Of a DNA stretch of 64,000 bases, positions 24,006-36,303 are shown piece by piece. Made by a program: the position numbers and the translations under genes. Each line of letters starts with the position of its first letter. The stretch's first letter is position 1. Under the pieces are notes generated by a model. That model had not been told where the DNA came from. It worked only from the letters and a program-made list of their open reading frames with translations, and ran no database searches. This stretch comes from Archilochus colubris (lineage: Eukaryota > Chordata > Aves > Apodiformes > Trochilidae): the NCBI GenBank assembly GCA_023079485.1, contig CM041083.1, positions 156,196,552 to 156,260,551 on the forward strand, in the 5' to 3' direction.

Positions 24006-25539
24006 GAGGCTGTGAAATAAGTATATGCAAGGATTCTAATACTTATCCAGAAAAACAGACTTACTCTTTTCAAGGGCTCATATACTATTGTACCAGATGA
24101 ATTCTAAAATATTTACCAGACGTATACCACTCAACATTAGAAAACAAAGGAACCACCCACTCAGTTAAGTTTTTAGCTATCTGTATTAATTTTCTCATTG
24201 TGAACAAAACTTGACTAAAATGACTATTCTTTTATATTTTATGTGCGTGTACATGAAAGAGAGCCCGTAAATCTCATAGGATTAAAATTTGACAATGTTG
24301 TGGTCCTCAAAGAAAGAGACAGAATAAAAATGAATAAAATGTAATGTAAGAAATATCACTGAAGTTTACTATCTTTGTCAGAGTACTGACAGACAACTTG
24401 AAGTGACCATTTTAACAGGATTATATTTATTTTTATTTAAGCATTTAAGAATACATAGACAATGCAACTGCAAGTTAAACAAATTTTTAAATAGTTCTCT
24501 TTTTCAATCTGTCTGAAATATTTTCATTTTAATTTCTATGATATTACTGACGTATATAAGCTTATGTATTTATATAAAGCTGTAAAATTAACACATAGTG
24601 GAGGATTCTGGCTACCCTGGTACTGAAATTAATTATGAAAATTCTCTGTTGTAAAAATTTTCTACATTACATCCATCAGAACTAATTTGTTTTTAAAAGT
24701 CTTAGGGAAACTAAACTAAAATAAGGGTTAAATCAGGTAAGAATACAAATCATAGTCTTAAGGGAAGATAAAATCCTCAAAGTTCATTTTCACACAGTAC
24801 AAATGTCCTCATGAGGTACTGAAGCTCTGAACACAATTTTATCCTTCTGGTTGGAGATTCACAGAGTGAATCACCTATTTTTCTGGCTTTTGATGCAAAT
24901 CTTCTTTACTGTGCAGCATTGCATAATTGGTACAATATATCACAACTGTGCCTTCAAAATTTTTTTCAGAAGTAGTAATAGCATATGAATGCAAAGAAGG
25001 GAACATTTTTTTTGTTTGTTTGTTTGCTTTGGAAGATGTAATTACATTGCAATTCCTTGGAGGGAAAAAAAATAAATTAAAAAAGAATCAAGTCCATTGA
25101 TCTCAGGAGAGATAAAAGAATGAGAGGGAGAGGACCCCCTGACATCATTTATAGGTATCAATATAAGTATACTCCAGGAAGAAAACTATGAAATCAAAAC
25201 ACAACTTATGAACAAATTATACAAGAAATAACTTAGTGTTCCCAGGTGTATTGTCCTTTCCTCCTCTCCATATTGAGACCAATATACAAAGATCTCAAAA
25301 CAATTTGAGCAAAGAAAATTCTAGAAAGGGAAATACTATCTTTCATGTGAGTTTCATTAAATGTATTTTTTTCAAATCACATTAAACATCTGTGGTTCAC
25401 TTAGTAGAGAAAATTGAGAAAATATAAAATAATTCAATCCCATTCAAATACAGCTTGTATATATTTCATGCTAGATTTAATTATTTCACATTCAGGAAAC
25501 TCAAGAACAGCACAGGGATCTAGTTAGGTTGTGAAGAGA
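24006..25539. other. Unassigned AT-rich DNA
   Basis: No gene or repeat recognised, apart from a T/G-rich stretch (GTTTGTTTGTTTGC) near 25013-25028. Confidence 0.55.
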
Positions 25540-25709
25540 AAAAATTAGTCAAAAGCTAGAACTCACTCTGCCCACTGTTATAAAGAACAATTTTAAAAGG
25601 TTTTGCAAATACTTGAACAGCAAAAAGAGAGCCAAGGGAAATCTCCATCCCTCATTAGATTGGGAGAGGAACATTGTGATCAAGGATTGGGAGAAACCTG
25701 AGGTGCTTA

Positions 25710-26234
25710 ATGCCTTCTTTTCCTCAGTCTTCAATAACCAGATCAGTTATCCCCCGGATATTCAGCCTCCTGAGCTGGAAGACAGGGTCAGGAATCAGAA
25801 TAAACCCCATAATCCAGGAGGAGGTCATCACTGACCTGTTATGCCACCTGGACAGTCACAAGTCTATGGAGCTGGATGAGATCCACCCTAGAGTCCTTAG
25901 GGAGTTGGTGGAGGAGCTTGTGAAGTCACTGACCAACATTTATCAACAGTCCAGGTTAACTGGGGAGATCCCAGAAGACTGGAGGTTGTCAGATATGATG
26001 TCCATCTACAAGAAGGGGTGGAAGGAGGATCTGAGGAACCACAGGCCTCTCAACCTGACCTTGGTACCAGGGAAGATCATGAAGCAGTTTACCTTGAGTG
26101 CGCTCACTCAGTATCCTCAGAATAATCAGGAGATCAGACTCAACTGGCATGTGTTTATGAAATGCAAGTCCTTATGGGAAGTGGCAAAGATTATGAAGTC
26201 CTTCTTAACCAGCATGAGCTCCTTCTATGACTAG
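25710..26234 (+). pseudogene. CR1 ORF2 fragment, N-terminal side of RT
   Basis: A 174-codon remnant of CR1 ORF2 upstream of RT motif A. Readable pieces are LLCHLDSHKSMELDEIHPRV near residues 43-62, LVEELVKSLTNIYQQS at 66-81, GEIPEDWRLSDMMSIYKKGW at 85-104 and HRPLNLTLVPGKIMKQ near 111-126. The last matches the NYRPVSLTSVPGKIMEQ region of the family. It ends at a TAG at 26232 in a place where the family continues, most simply a CAG-to-TAG change. Confidence 0.85.
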
Positions 26235-26250
26235 GTGATCCACATAGTTT

Positions 26251-26613
26251 GTGGATGAGGGAAAGTCTGTGAATGTTGTCTTCCTGGACTTCAGTAAAAC
26301 CTTTGACAGTGTTTCCCACAGTTTTCTCCTAGAGAAGCTTGCAGCTCATGGCATAGAGAGGTGCCTCTTCTCTGTGTTAAAATCTGGATCGCTGAGCCTA
26401 CAGAATTATGGTGAACAGAGTCAAATTCATTTGGCAGCCAGTCATAAACATTGTTCCCCAAGGTTCAGTTTTAGAGTCAGTCTTGTTTATATCTCTATTA
26501 GTGATCTGGAAGAAGAGATAAATTGCACTCTCAGTAAATTTGTAGATTATAATAAGTTTTGTGGGAGTGTTGATGGTGTGAGGGACCAAGCTGGGTCAAT
26601 GGGCCAAGTTTAG
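26251..26613 (+). pseudogene. CR1 ORF2 fragment with RT motif A and broken catalytic box
   Basis: A 120-codon remnant that follows the previous one in a different frame. RT motif A is readable as VVFLDFSKTFDSVSH, with the catalytic Asp at residue 13. The catalytic box, FADD in intact CR1, reads FVDY at residues 97-100, so the second catalytic Asp is Tyr (codon 26548-26550). The VPQGSVLGP block is lost. The frame begins at a GTG after the one-base insertion, so the coordinate is not a native start. Confidence 0.88.
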
Positions 26614-27385
26614 TTGTATGAAATTTAACAAGACCAAGTGCCAGGTCTTGAATTTATGTCACAACACCATGGAATGCTACAGACTGGGGGGAATAGTGTC
26701 TGGAAAGCTGCCCTTTGGAAAAGGACCTGGAGGTTTTGATGAACATCTAGCTTAATATGAGCCAGTAGTGTGCCCAGGTAGCCAAGAAAGCCAAGAGCAT
26801 CCTCTCCTGTACCAGAAATATTGGGACAAGCAGCAATAAGGAAGTAATCATACCCCTATATTTAGAAATGGTGAGGCTGCACCTCAAACTGTGTGTTCAG
26901 TTTAGAACAGACAAGAAGGACTTTCTGTTGCTGGTGCATATCAAGAGAAGAGCAGTGAAGTTGGTGAAGAGTGTAAAGCACAAGTCTTTAGAGGAGTGAC
27001 TGAGGGAATTGGGGTTGTTTAGTATAAAGAAAATACAAAGAAGAGGAGTCTGATGAGAGACCTTATCACTCTCTACAACTACCTGAAAGGAGGTTGTAGT
27101 GAGGTGGGTGTTGGTCTCTTTTTCCAAGTAACTAGCAACACAATGGGAGTTGTGATGGGATAAGTTTAGATTAGATATTAGGAAAAAACTCTTTACTGAA
27201 GGAGTGGTCAAGCATTGAAACAAGCTGCCCTGGGGAAGTGGTGGAGTCATCATCCCTGGAGATGTTAAAAAAATAGATGAGACACTTTAGGACACAATTC
27301 AGTTTGCATTGTGGTTTTGGGTTCAAAGTTAATCTGATGATCTTACAGGTCTTTTTGAACCTTGATGACTCCATGATTCCATTTA

Positions 27386-30300
27386 ATTATTCACAAACTA
27401 TGTCCTTCTTTATTCTTTCTCTATCAAGGGAAATATTTTCTCTGATAGCAGTATCATTGTGTGTAGTCTAATATACATCATTGACTTCTCATACACATTT
27501 ATAGTGTGTCAAGATTTCTGGTTATATCTGACAGTAAAGAAGCAGACTGAAATAACCTTCTCAAAAACATCATTAAGGAGTCCTAATGTTTCTAACACCT
27601 GCTAGGTTCAGCCTCTCAATTTCTCTGGTTTCTTGTATGTTTTACTTGCAGACTGAAGTACGGAGGATTTGACTATACTCTCTACAGGTTGCTCACCCCT
27701 AATTTAAAGCTTAAATCTCATCTCAGTATAATCACATACTTTTTTTTTTATTAATAAGATTTATTTTTTTAGTGGGATTTGATTGATGAGACTATGTGAC
27801 TTCAATATATAAATTGCTTTTTTGCCCTGTAGTAACTTTATATTCTGCTTTTCAGGTACAAAACTGCAGACTGACAATTTTATATTGAATAATGGCAGAT
27901 GTAAAATAAATGTTATGTGCAATTATGTACTTAAAGAGATATTTTAACATCTGTTCAGGTTGTTACTATTGTAGCTGAGTTTCTTAGCTGTTCAACAAAT
28001 TTCTCTGTTCTGCAATCTGACACAGAGGTTCACTTTTGAGGATGCATTAACAAGCTGAAGCATAGGACTAGAAAAAAATATTTCTTCCCCAAACCAGTTA
28101 AGATCATCTTCACACTGACTTTTTTTAATCATGTTTTCCTAAGGAAACAGGACATCCTGGTGCACTCTGTCTAACTCTGTGCCTGCCAGTTGCTCATCTG
28201 ATACAGTCAAGTCCAGTGACAAGTTGTACCTAATATTGAGGTCTTGAAAGATACAGAATTCCACCAAGTTTCAAGAATTTTTTCTTTAAAGTGGACAGTA
28301 GTCCTTTAAGCTCCCTCAGTGACAGGAAGGCTGACACATGATCGTGACAGTTGTCTTTCTTTAAAGTGCCAGTTAACTGATGAGCACAGTACCAGAAATC
28401 AGTCAGCACATGCATGGTTTGGGTACAGCTACAGCACTGCTTTGTACAATCTAGTAATTAGAGAACAACAAAGGGAAATTAGGATTTTCATGAGTAATGT
28501 GGTATTGAAATGAAACTGGAAGTATTAGCCAATTTGGATCTCGGTAAAGTTATGCCCCAGAGAGGCTTCTTGTGAAATAGTGTGCAGCTCCACTGGAAGA
28601 CAGGTTTTGTAGTTTGAATTATTGATTGTTTTTCAACAGCATCCCAAAACTCCACTACATGGTGTGGACTTGTGACAATCCTTTGATTCTTGTCCACATA
28701 ACTTATTTCAAGTGTTAATAAATCTGTTCAAGTGTACATACTTCTGTTGATTTCTGCAATATTAAGTATATACTCGGAGATATTTGTAACTTGCAAGTAT
28801 ATAAGATATAAAACTGTGTTGCTATGAAGAAAATTTTCAAAAATGGTAGCTGAAATCTGTTGTCATGTAATATTAATCCCTTTACACCTTTAATTACCTA
28901 AAGAAATCTCTATTCTCTGTTTTTGATGTTCAAAAAAGACACTAAAATAGGAACCTGAAAAACTCTAAGATATTCACAAATTAATATTAAACAGATTTAC
29001 AGCAGACCCATGGCTTTCTGGATTGGCACCTGAAGGCAAGGTAGGATACAACAGTAAATCTTACACATCCCTAGAAGTTCATCTGTGAGCAGCCATTCTG
29101 ATCCAGTAATCCCTCACTGAAGCTGAGACTTGGGGCTTAGCTGACCTAAGACACAATGTTTATTTCATATAGTTGTTACTTGTTACAGGGTATAAACAGG
29201 ATGAAATAGTCATGTGAGATATAAGCAACTCTGAAAAGGATAAACTCAGCCAATAGATTGATTGAAAAAGTTTGGAATGAGTAAAGGATCAACATAAATT
29301 TAGTTCCCATGTGTGTAGTCATTACAGTTCTTACTTTAATTGTGTGGTAACATTTTTTTTTCTATAAATGTAATTCACTGAGAAGTACAGAGGATTTATT
29401 CTAATAACTAGGAGTTTTCTGCCTTCTCATTATTACTCAATGTGTAGTGAAAACTCTGCTTTAGTACATCTGGTTCAAACAATGCCTGTGAAGACAAAAC
29501 TATTATTTTTCATAGTGGAATTTTATTGGTTAAATGGTTTGCTCTCATGCAAGTTTAATTACATTTGTGTTGTCGTCTGTGATTTATTCACAGTTGGAAC
29601 TGTTAGGTCTTCTCCACACACCTTTAACATTTGAGCTTAGGACTCAAAGAGAGTAGCAGGAGGAAAGACACATGTAGAATTACTCTGTCAATGAAGCAGA
29701 CAGATCAGAATCACAGATCTTTAGTTCCATTCCCGATAATCCAAAAATTATAACCTATATCAGCACAAAGAGTTGTTTCTGTTTCCTCAAATTCTAAGTA
29801 ATTTTTCTCTATGTCTTCTAACATATTTGTCTTTTTTCCCTATTCTAATTTTCTCACATAAAAATATGTTGTTTTTTTTTTTTTTAACTTGGCTGACTGT
29901 GCTGGTCCCATGCTGCACTATCCCATAAAGGAACAGGTTTCCTATGAATTAGGTATACAAAATTTTCACTTGAAAGGAAACTGTCCCTTAAGTGGAACCC
30001 AGAACCATGTGTGGTTTCCGAGTCTTTTCTACAATGAATGTAGGTTTTGTTTGTTAGAGCAATGATTCAAAAAACTGAGTTGCTGGGAAAGAAACAAGCC
30101 TAGAGTAATCAGAAAATACTAAAGGTAATTAGGTGTAAAACAATATACTCAAAGCTATAAGCAAGTTTCTATCCACTTGAGATATAGAAAGTAAAGTAAA
30201 TTTCTTAAGGATAATCTACAGATAGTCACATCTCAAAGGTGTGATCCAGGACCACTAAACTCTAGTACATAAATTTTAGGAACACAATCAGAGGTGATTC

Positions 30301-33300
30301 CTACCTCATTTGGATGTTCTAGGGCTAAAACACAGGTAAAAAGTACAGGTATGGTTTCAAAGCCTGCCTTCCTTGGATCTATTCCAAGTCACATTAACCA
30401 ATTTCCCAGTATTTTACCACCTATACGTTGTCCAAGAAAAATGCAAGTCTAAAAGAAGTGTCTAATTGTATGAGTAGATGAACTTGTTTTTGTTCTGGAG
30501 ACATTATGTTTTTGTCTGTATATTGACTTTTGTGCTGACCATGAAGCTTCTTCGAGCACAGACAGTGAAATGGCTCAGTGAATGTTCAAATTAAGAATAA
30601 ATTTTATGTTATGGAGATGCTGGTCAAAATCTCTTTTCTTTAAGATAGAAACTTGGACTTCAGAAAATCCCCTCCACTTCATAGTTTCTCAAAGTGCATT
30701 AGTCTTTACCAGATAAAACCCTGCTTTGGTATTTTTTCCCCTTACCTCACAATGAGAACTATGGCTTATTTAGTAGAAATAAACATCATTTATAAAGATT
30801 AATTTCTTGGAGCATTTAATGAAGGTATCCAGATGAATTAGGTCAACATTTCAGGAATATCTAATGAATGTCTAAATTTGTTTAATTTAGACATCTTAGA
30901 ATGAAAAAAAGTATGTCACTTCTGAATCTTTCAATGTCAGAACATACTTTCCAGAATTATTTCTCAGAAAGAGTATTTCACATTTCTTGCTAGATTGACA
31001 GCTGTATTATTTTGAAAGTACAACCATTAACAATTGTTCCAGAAAAAGATTTAACTGTTAGTGATATTAAATCATTACATCTTCCACAGGCTTGTAACAA
31101 ATAGACAGTTTCCTTTGCAGCTGAGAATAAACCACTCAATTTTATGGTTTATTATTATCTGGGTCCTGATTTCAGCAAACTTTTAGCATTTTTGAAAGCA
31201 GAGTTACTCCTAATTTGCAATATTTATCAGTGAGAATAGAATCAGTTCAAATGAGTTCAATTACTAGAAGCTCTACCAGCTTCATTTCTCCTCCTGTAAC
31301 CTGGAACAACAATTCATGTCACAGTATAACTATTAACTGCACAAAGAGGCCTTTCTTCTTCCATATTCCACTTCAGCTCTCTTAGGTCTAGATAAATTGC
31401 CATAATAAGAGCCACTAGTGAGTGAGGAAATACAGCAGAGGAAAGGAGAGAAAGAGAAAGAAAAGATAGCTCATCTGCTCCTCTATTAGATTAATCAGAT
31501 CCTCTAAACAAATTTTAAATGCCTGTGGCATGTTTTTAATTCTCAGAGTAATAAAATTCTATCATGAAACTAGAAAACATTACTCATGTCTGACAAAAAG
31601 GTGGCTAACATAAGACTAAACATGAGATACTTAACAGTTAACTCAGATGCTGTTTCCATAATCTAATCCAATGAATAAGCAATAAAAACTTTAATGGAAG
31701 AAACACAAATTCCCATGTGAAGTTAATGTAGGAAAAAATCAATAAAATGACCATAACTTAGCATCTAAAGTGTGTCTCTATAAATGAAAACTATCTTCCC
31801 TTCAGATACAGAAGAAAAGAAAAGGAAGAAAAGGGAAACATAAACCAAGAAAGCTAACTACATTGAAGTGATCTGTCTGATGGCTCTTTTTATATCCTTG
31901 TTGTGAGCACATTCAGCTTAATGAACACATTTGTTGTGAACTCATTCTAATTGCAGTGTGCCCAGGGAGCAGAATTCCCTTTACTTAAAATGTTGTTACA
32001 GTTGTTATGATGAACTGCCTGCATATTATTCTAGTTAATTTGCTTTATGTTCTTACTGCAGCTGAGGTTGGTGTTAGTTTTTTGGTTTTTTTTTTTTTTT
32101 TTTCATTCTGCTATTTTTATGGGGATTTTACAGGTGTTCCATTAGAAAACCTATTTTCTGACATTTATTTTGAGTATACTGAGGGGTAAAATGTACAAAC
32201 TACAACTGATTGACATTTCAATTCCTGAACTGCTAAATGAGATTCTTTAATTATTTTTTTAACATAAAAGCCATATCTCCTGACAAAATAATTTATGGTG
32301 AGACATAATCCACATTTGCACATAAATTTAATCTTGTGTGTTGTCTTCTTCCTTAAATTTCTCCTCTCTGCTTTATTGTGACTTTGAACTATAAAGCTTG
32401 AAGGCAGAATCTCAGCTACTGTGAATTGACTTAGTTCTATTGATATCCGTGGGAGTGCATTGGTTGACATCAGATGCATTTTTTTGTAGTTCTTCAAATT
32501 GTATATATGAAAAATATTTAGACAGGGTTTTTAGTCAAGGAGCCAGTTATTTGTCACAAAATTCGTACTATTCCTACTGTCTGAGGTTTTATTTCTAACT
32601 AGTGCACCCACTAGATCTGCTAAAGATTCCATTGAAGATTTTTTTATTTTTGTGGTATATACATCAGTAGAAGTCTTTGTAAATATGTTAGACAAAACCA
32701 GTAGGATTAACAAAACTATATTTTATCCTGGCTTGTGCATTATTGAGATAAGTACTCTCAATAGAATTCTTCCAGCCCTATTTTTTGTGCTTCTTTCTTT
32801 CATGGTAACACAGAAAAGCAACTCTCTTAAACCTGATTAAACCAATTGTAGCCTCCACTTTCACTTGCATTTAAGCACTCCCACAGTGACACTACAGTGT
32901 CCAGTTCTCCATACCACAGGATTTACCACTTCTCACTCCTAGATATCCTCTCACACTCCAGTCAGGTCTAGACTGAAACCTCCTGTGCTATTGTGAAAAT
33001 GCATCCGATATTTCTCTGCTGCAGCCAGAAAGGAATCCTCAGCTAATTAGAAATTTTAAAAATAAAGCAAATATCTGTCTCTTTCATACTTGACATTTTA
33101 CAGGGGGCAGGAGGGGGTTGTGTTTTTTTGATTTGGGGTTTTTTATCCTTCCCATCCTTTTCACCGTGGCACGTTCCTTATAGCAAGAACGATCAAGAGA
33201 TAGTCCAATCCTAAAATGTTCAAAGAGACTAAAGAAAAAATAAGTTGGGATCAGTTTATTACTGGTATCCAACCTGATTATTTCTCCCATTATTCTTTCA

Positions 33301-36238
33301 GAAATATTGGTGAGAAATCAGCAATTGCATCTGAAGATCTGAAGACACAGAGAATCTGGGGAATTGCAGACCTATCCTCAGTTGAATCCTTGTGAAGATG
33401 ATGGTGCAAATAATCCTCCTTCCTTCCTTTCTTCCTTTCTTCCTCCCTTCATTTATTTTTTTTGCCCCTATAGTTCCTGTGAAATAGTTTGTTTGTTTGT
33501 ATGTTTTTTAAATGATGAAAAGCAGAGAAAATCTACTTTTCCTTGTTCATATTTAATTTAATTTCAGGATTCCCCAACATTTCTTATCTCTGCAGGAAGT
33601 GCAAATCCCTGGAAAATCCTGAGAAATGAAAACAAAAGCAATGGTAATATTACAACAAATAGTGGGTTAAGAATGAAGAAAAAGTTCTTTGACAATAAGA
33701 CAATATCCCAGCTGAGAGAACTCCAACTTCAACTGATCCTATAAGGAATCCTATTTTTTGTGACATTCCTAATTTCATTCAGAAAAACACTGTACTAAAA
33801 GGACAAGATTTTTGTAGCTAGCAACTAACTGTGTAAAGTCAATAATACATAATTTTTAAAGGCAGAAGTTCTTTGGGTAAGACATAAAGTCTAAGTTCTC
33901 ATTTTGTTGCTTTATTTTTAAAAGTCAAACTGTGATCCTTAGTTACATTGGACTTAATTTGTTATAAAGTGACTGGCTTCACAGCATCATTCAAGAACCA
34001 TATTGGTCTATCTGTCTCTACATGATTATACTGCTTCTAGGATGCTCAAATGGGAGCACCAAAGAAGCTTAATTGTTCGATGGCTCAGCAATGATGATTT
34101 AGGGTTTGGATTTTTTTTGAGTCTAGAGACTTGATCTGCAGCATACTACTGTAAACTGAGGTCTGAAACAAATTATAATGCACTGGCTGAAACAGAAGCT
34201 GCAGAAAGGCTTTTCTTCACATTCTTCATGTGCCATTTTAGCAAATATTGATGTGTTTCATCTATAAATACCGTGTGAAATTCAGGCATTTTTTTGTGAA
34301 AATTAAAGGATGTTCTTTTATCTGAAGCTCTTAGAGAGCCAAAGGAGAAATGTCCATGGGTCAGAAGCTTCATAATATTTGTCTGGTTGCTCTACGGACA
34401 AAAATGGTTGAGACAGCAACTTAGCCATTTGCAAATATTACTTAATATAGGTATGGAATTGTAATAGACAGCACAGCACTGCAGTTTTTAAAAGAGAGAA
34501 TGAGATATATGTGTCTTATTTAAGAATCAAGATATCAGTTCTATTTCAGCTATTTATTTTAATTCATAAATACAGGGCAGAATAACAAGAAAAAATATGA
34601 AGGATCAAATTCAGTCACTTTTATTCCAGTGTCCTCAGGTAGGTGCCCTCACCTACCTAAGCGTTTTTTATTCTTTAATGTAATCTATGCTACAGACTAT
34701 ATAGGCATTATAAAAGATGAGGATTTAAATAATTTGGCTCTGTGCCTTGCTATCCTTCTTCATACTCAAAAATCTAGGAGAAATCCCCCCTCAAAAAACA
34801 GAACAAAAGAAAAAACAGAACCAGAAAACTCAACAGCCTAATGAAATCCAATCAGTTCAGTTTCCATTATCTCATTCAGAAGAATGTTTCCCAGCCCCCA
34901 ACCCCTAGCTGAGTAGTCAGTTTTCAAAGTCAATGCCATTTATGCAGGAAATATAATATGGATTTAACTGGAAACCCATCATACAGACAGTGTAACTAAT
35001 GACTTGGCTTTATTAATACAGACAGTTGACAGACTGTGAACCAAATTACTTAGGCTCCAACAGTGATGGGTGAACTTCAAAGCCTTTGATAGTTGAATTA
35101 CCATTGGGTTCTGTCTAATCATTTTCTGAATTATTCAGGTTTCCTGGTTATGCAAGAAAACAGTCATAATGTAATGAAATCGAACTCTATGATAGATATG
35201 ACACATTCTTTTCTGGTCAGACTGCTAAGACCAAGAGAAAATTTGGGTGCTATCACTACTGTAGATAACCAGGGTGAGGAAATGTAGAAGCAGTTAAAAC
35301 TGAAAGTCAGGGCTTTGTGCCATGAATTGCTATGATTTATTAAATCTATTACAGTGACTCAGAAGCAGAAATTGGAATCTTTTCTATAGTGCATTAAGGA
35401 ATGTGCAAGCATTTAGAGAGATACTCACTAAGTCAGAATGCTAATATCTCATGATTTGTATGATGCAATAGTTGCCATTAACAGAGGTCCCAAAGGAGGG
35501 CAAAAGTTTGCTGGTTTTAGGTACTGTGGCTAAACCCTCAAATGAAACTCAGAAAAAACAAGAGGTAAGCTAATGCGCACATCCTGAAAACACTTATTTG
35601 AAATGTTCCAATTGGTTTTATGATAGTCATCAATCACAATAGAGCACGAATGCTGAGTCGCACTTTTGGTTAGTCACAATGCTGCAACAGACAGAATGAG
35701 AGTTTGCTCTTACATTGCTACTGTAGGAATGTATGCAATAGAGAATACAAAGAATAAACATATTCTGAAAATAGCCTTGTGCTTACACACTTGCAAAGAG
35801 ATGAAGTCAGAACTTCCAAATAAATTTTATTTATTTCCTTCCCCCCCTCCCAAGATGCTGTTGAGACAGAATACAGTCAGTGCAATTATCCCAAAATAGG
35901 AGTGACATTAGCTAATCTTTGGCAGAGACTGAATCCATTTAGGGGAGATAAAATCACATGGTCTGCATTAGACCACTTTCAAACATCTAAGAGGATATAA
36001 AGAAAAATGCTTACAGTAAAATGCCATAGAGTTAATGAAAAGAGGAATGCACTTAAATGCACCTTAGTTTCTGCCACATGAATAACCTGTCCCTTTCAAT
36101 AGGAAAGCAGCTAAGAGAACCAAGGAAACCATTCTTATTTGGTTCAATTACTAGAAAATCATCAATTGAACAAGACTCGGTGCTTATCAAATAAAATAGC
36201 CATCCTTATGCGATACAATAATGAAACAGGTTGAAAGG
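27386..36238. other. Unassigned AT-rich DNA
   Basis: Almost 9 kb without a recognisable gene or interspersed repeat. Local low complexity: a T run at 29870-29885, a T18 run at 32086-32103 and a pyrimidine-rich stretch at 33415-33450. Frames up to 110 codons (32165-32497, -) have no motif and AT-rich codon use like the background. Confidence 0.55.
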
Positions 36239-36303
36239 TTAAGGGTTGGACTCAATGATCTCTGAGGTCCCTTCCAACCCAGCCAATTCTATGATTCTAT
36301 GAA
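36239..36303 (+). mobile_element. CR1 LINE, extreme 3' end only
   Basis: A 65-bp CR1 terminus: GGGTTGGACTCAATGATC at 36243, CTGAGGTCCCTTCCAACCC near 36262 and an ATTCTATG tail to 36303. It differs from the end of the copy at 6708-6769 at only about three positions, so it belongs to the same subfamily and is a very short 5' truncation. Confidence 0.9.

Larger units (their letters stand above)
25540..27385 (+). mobile_element. CR1 LINE, long but inactivated copy (~1.85 kb)
   Basis: Covers the linker before RT, the RT domain, the C-terminal region and a decayed 3' end. Landmarks in order: ACTCACTCTGCCCACTG (25561), GAGGTGCTTAATGCCTTC (25700), GCTGGATGAGATCCACCC (25870), CCAGAAGACTGGAGG (25971), CTGGACTTCAGTAAAACC (26284), AAGAAGGACTTTC (26914), CTCTACAACTACCTGAAAGG (27070) and TTAGATTAGATATTAGG (27166). 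The octamer tail is reduced to GACTCCATGATTCCA near 27365. Inactivating changes include a stop at 26232-26234, a one-base insertion near 26248-26250 and loss of the second catalytic Asp at 26548-26550. The endonuclease domain is absent. Confidence 0.9.
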
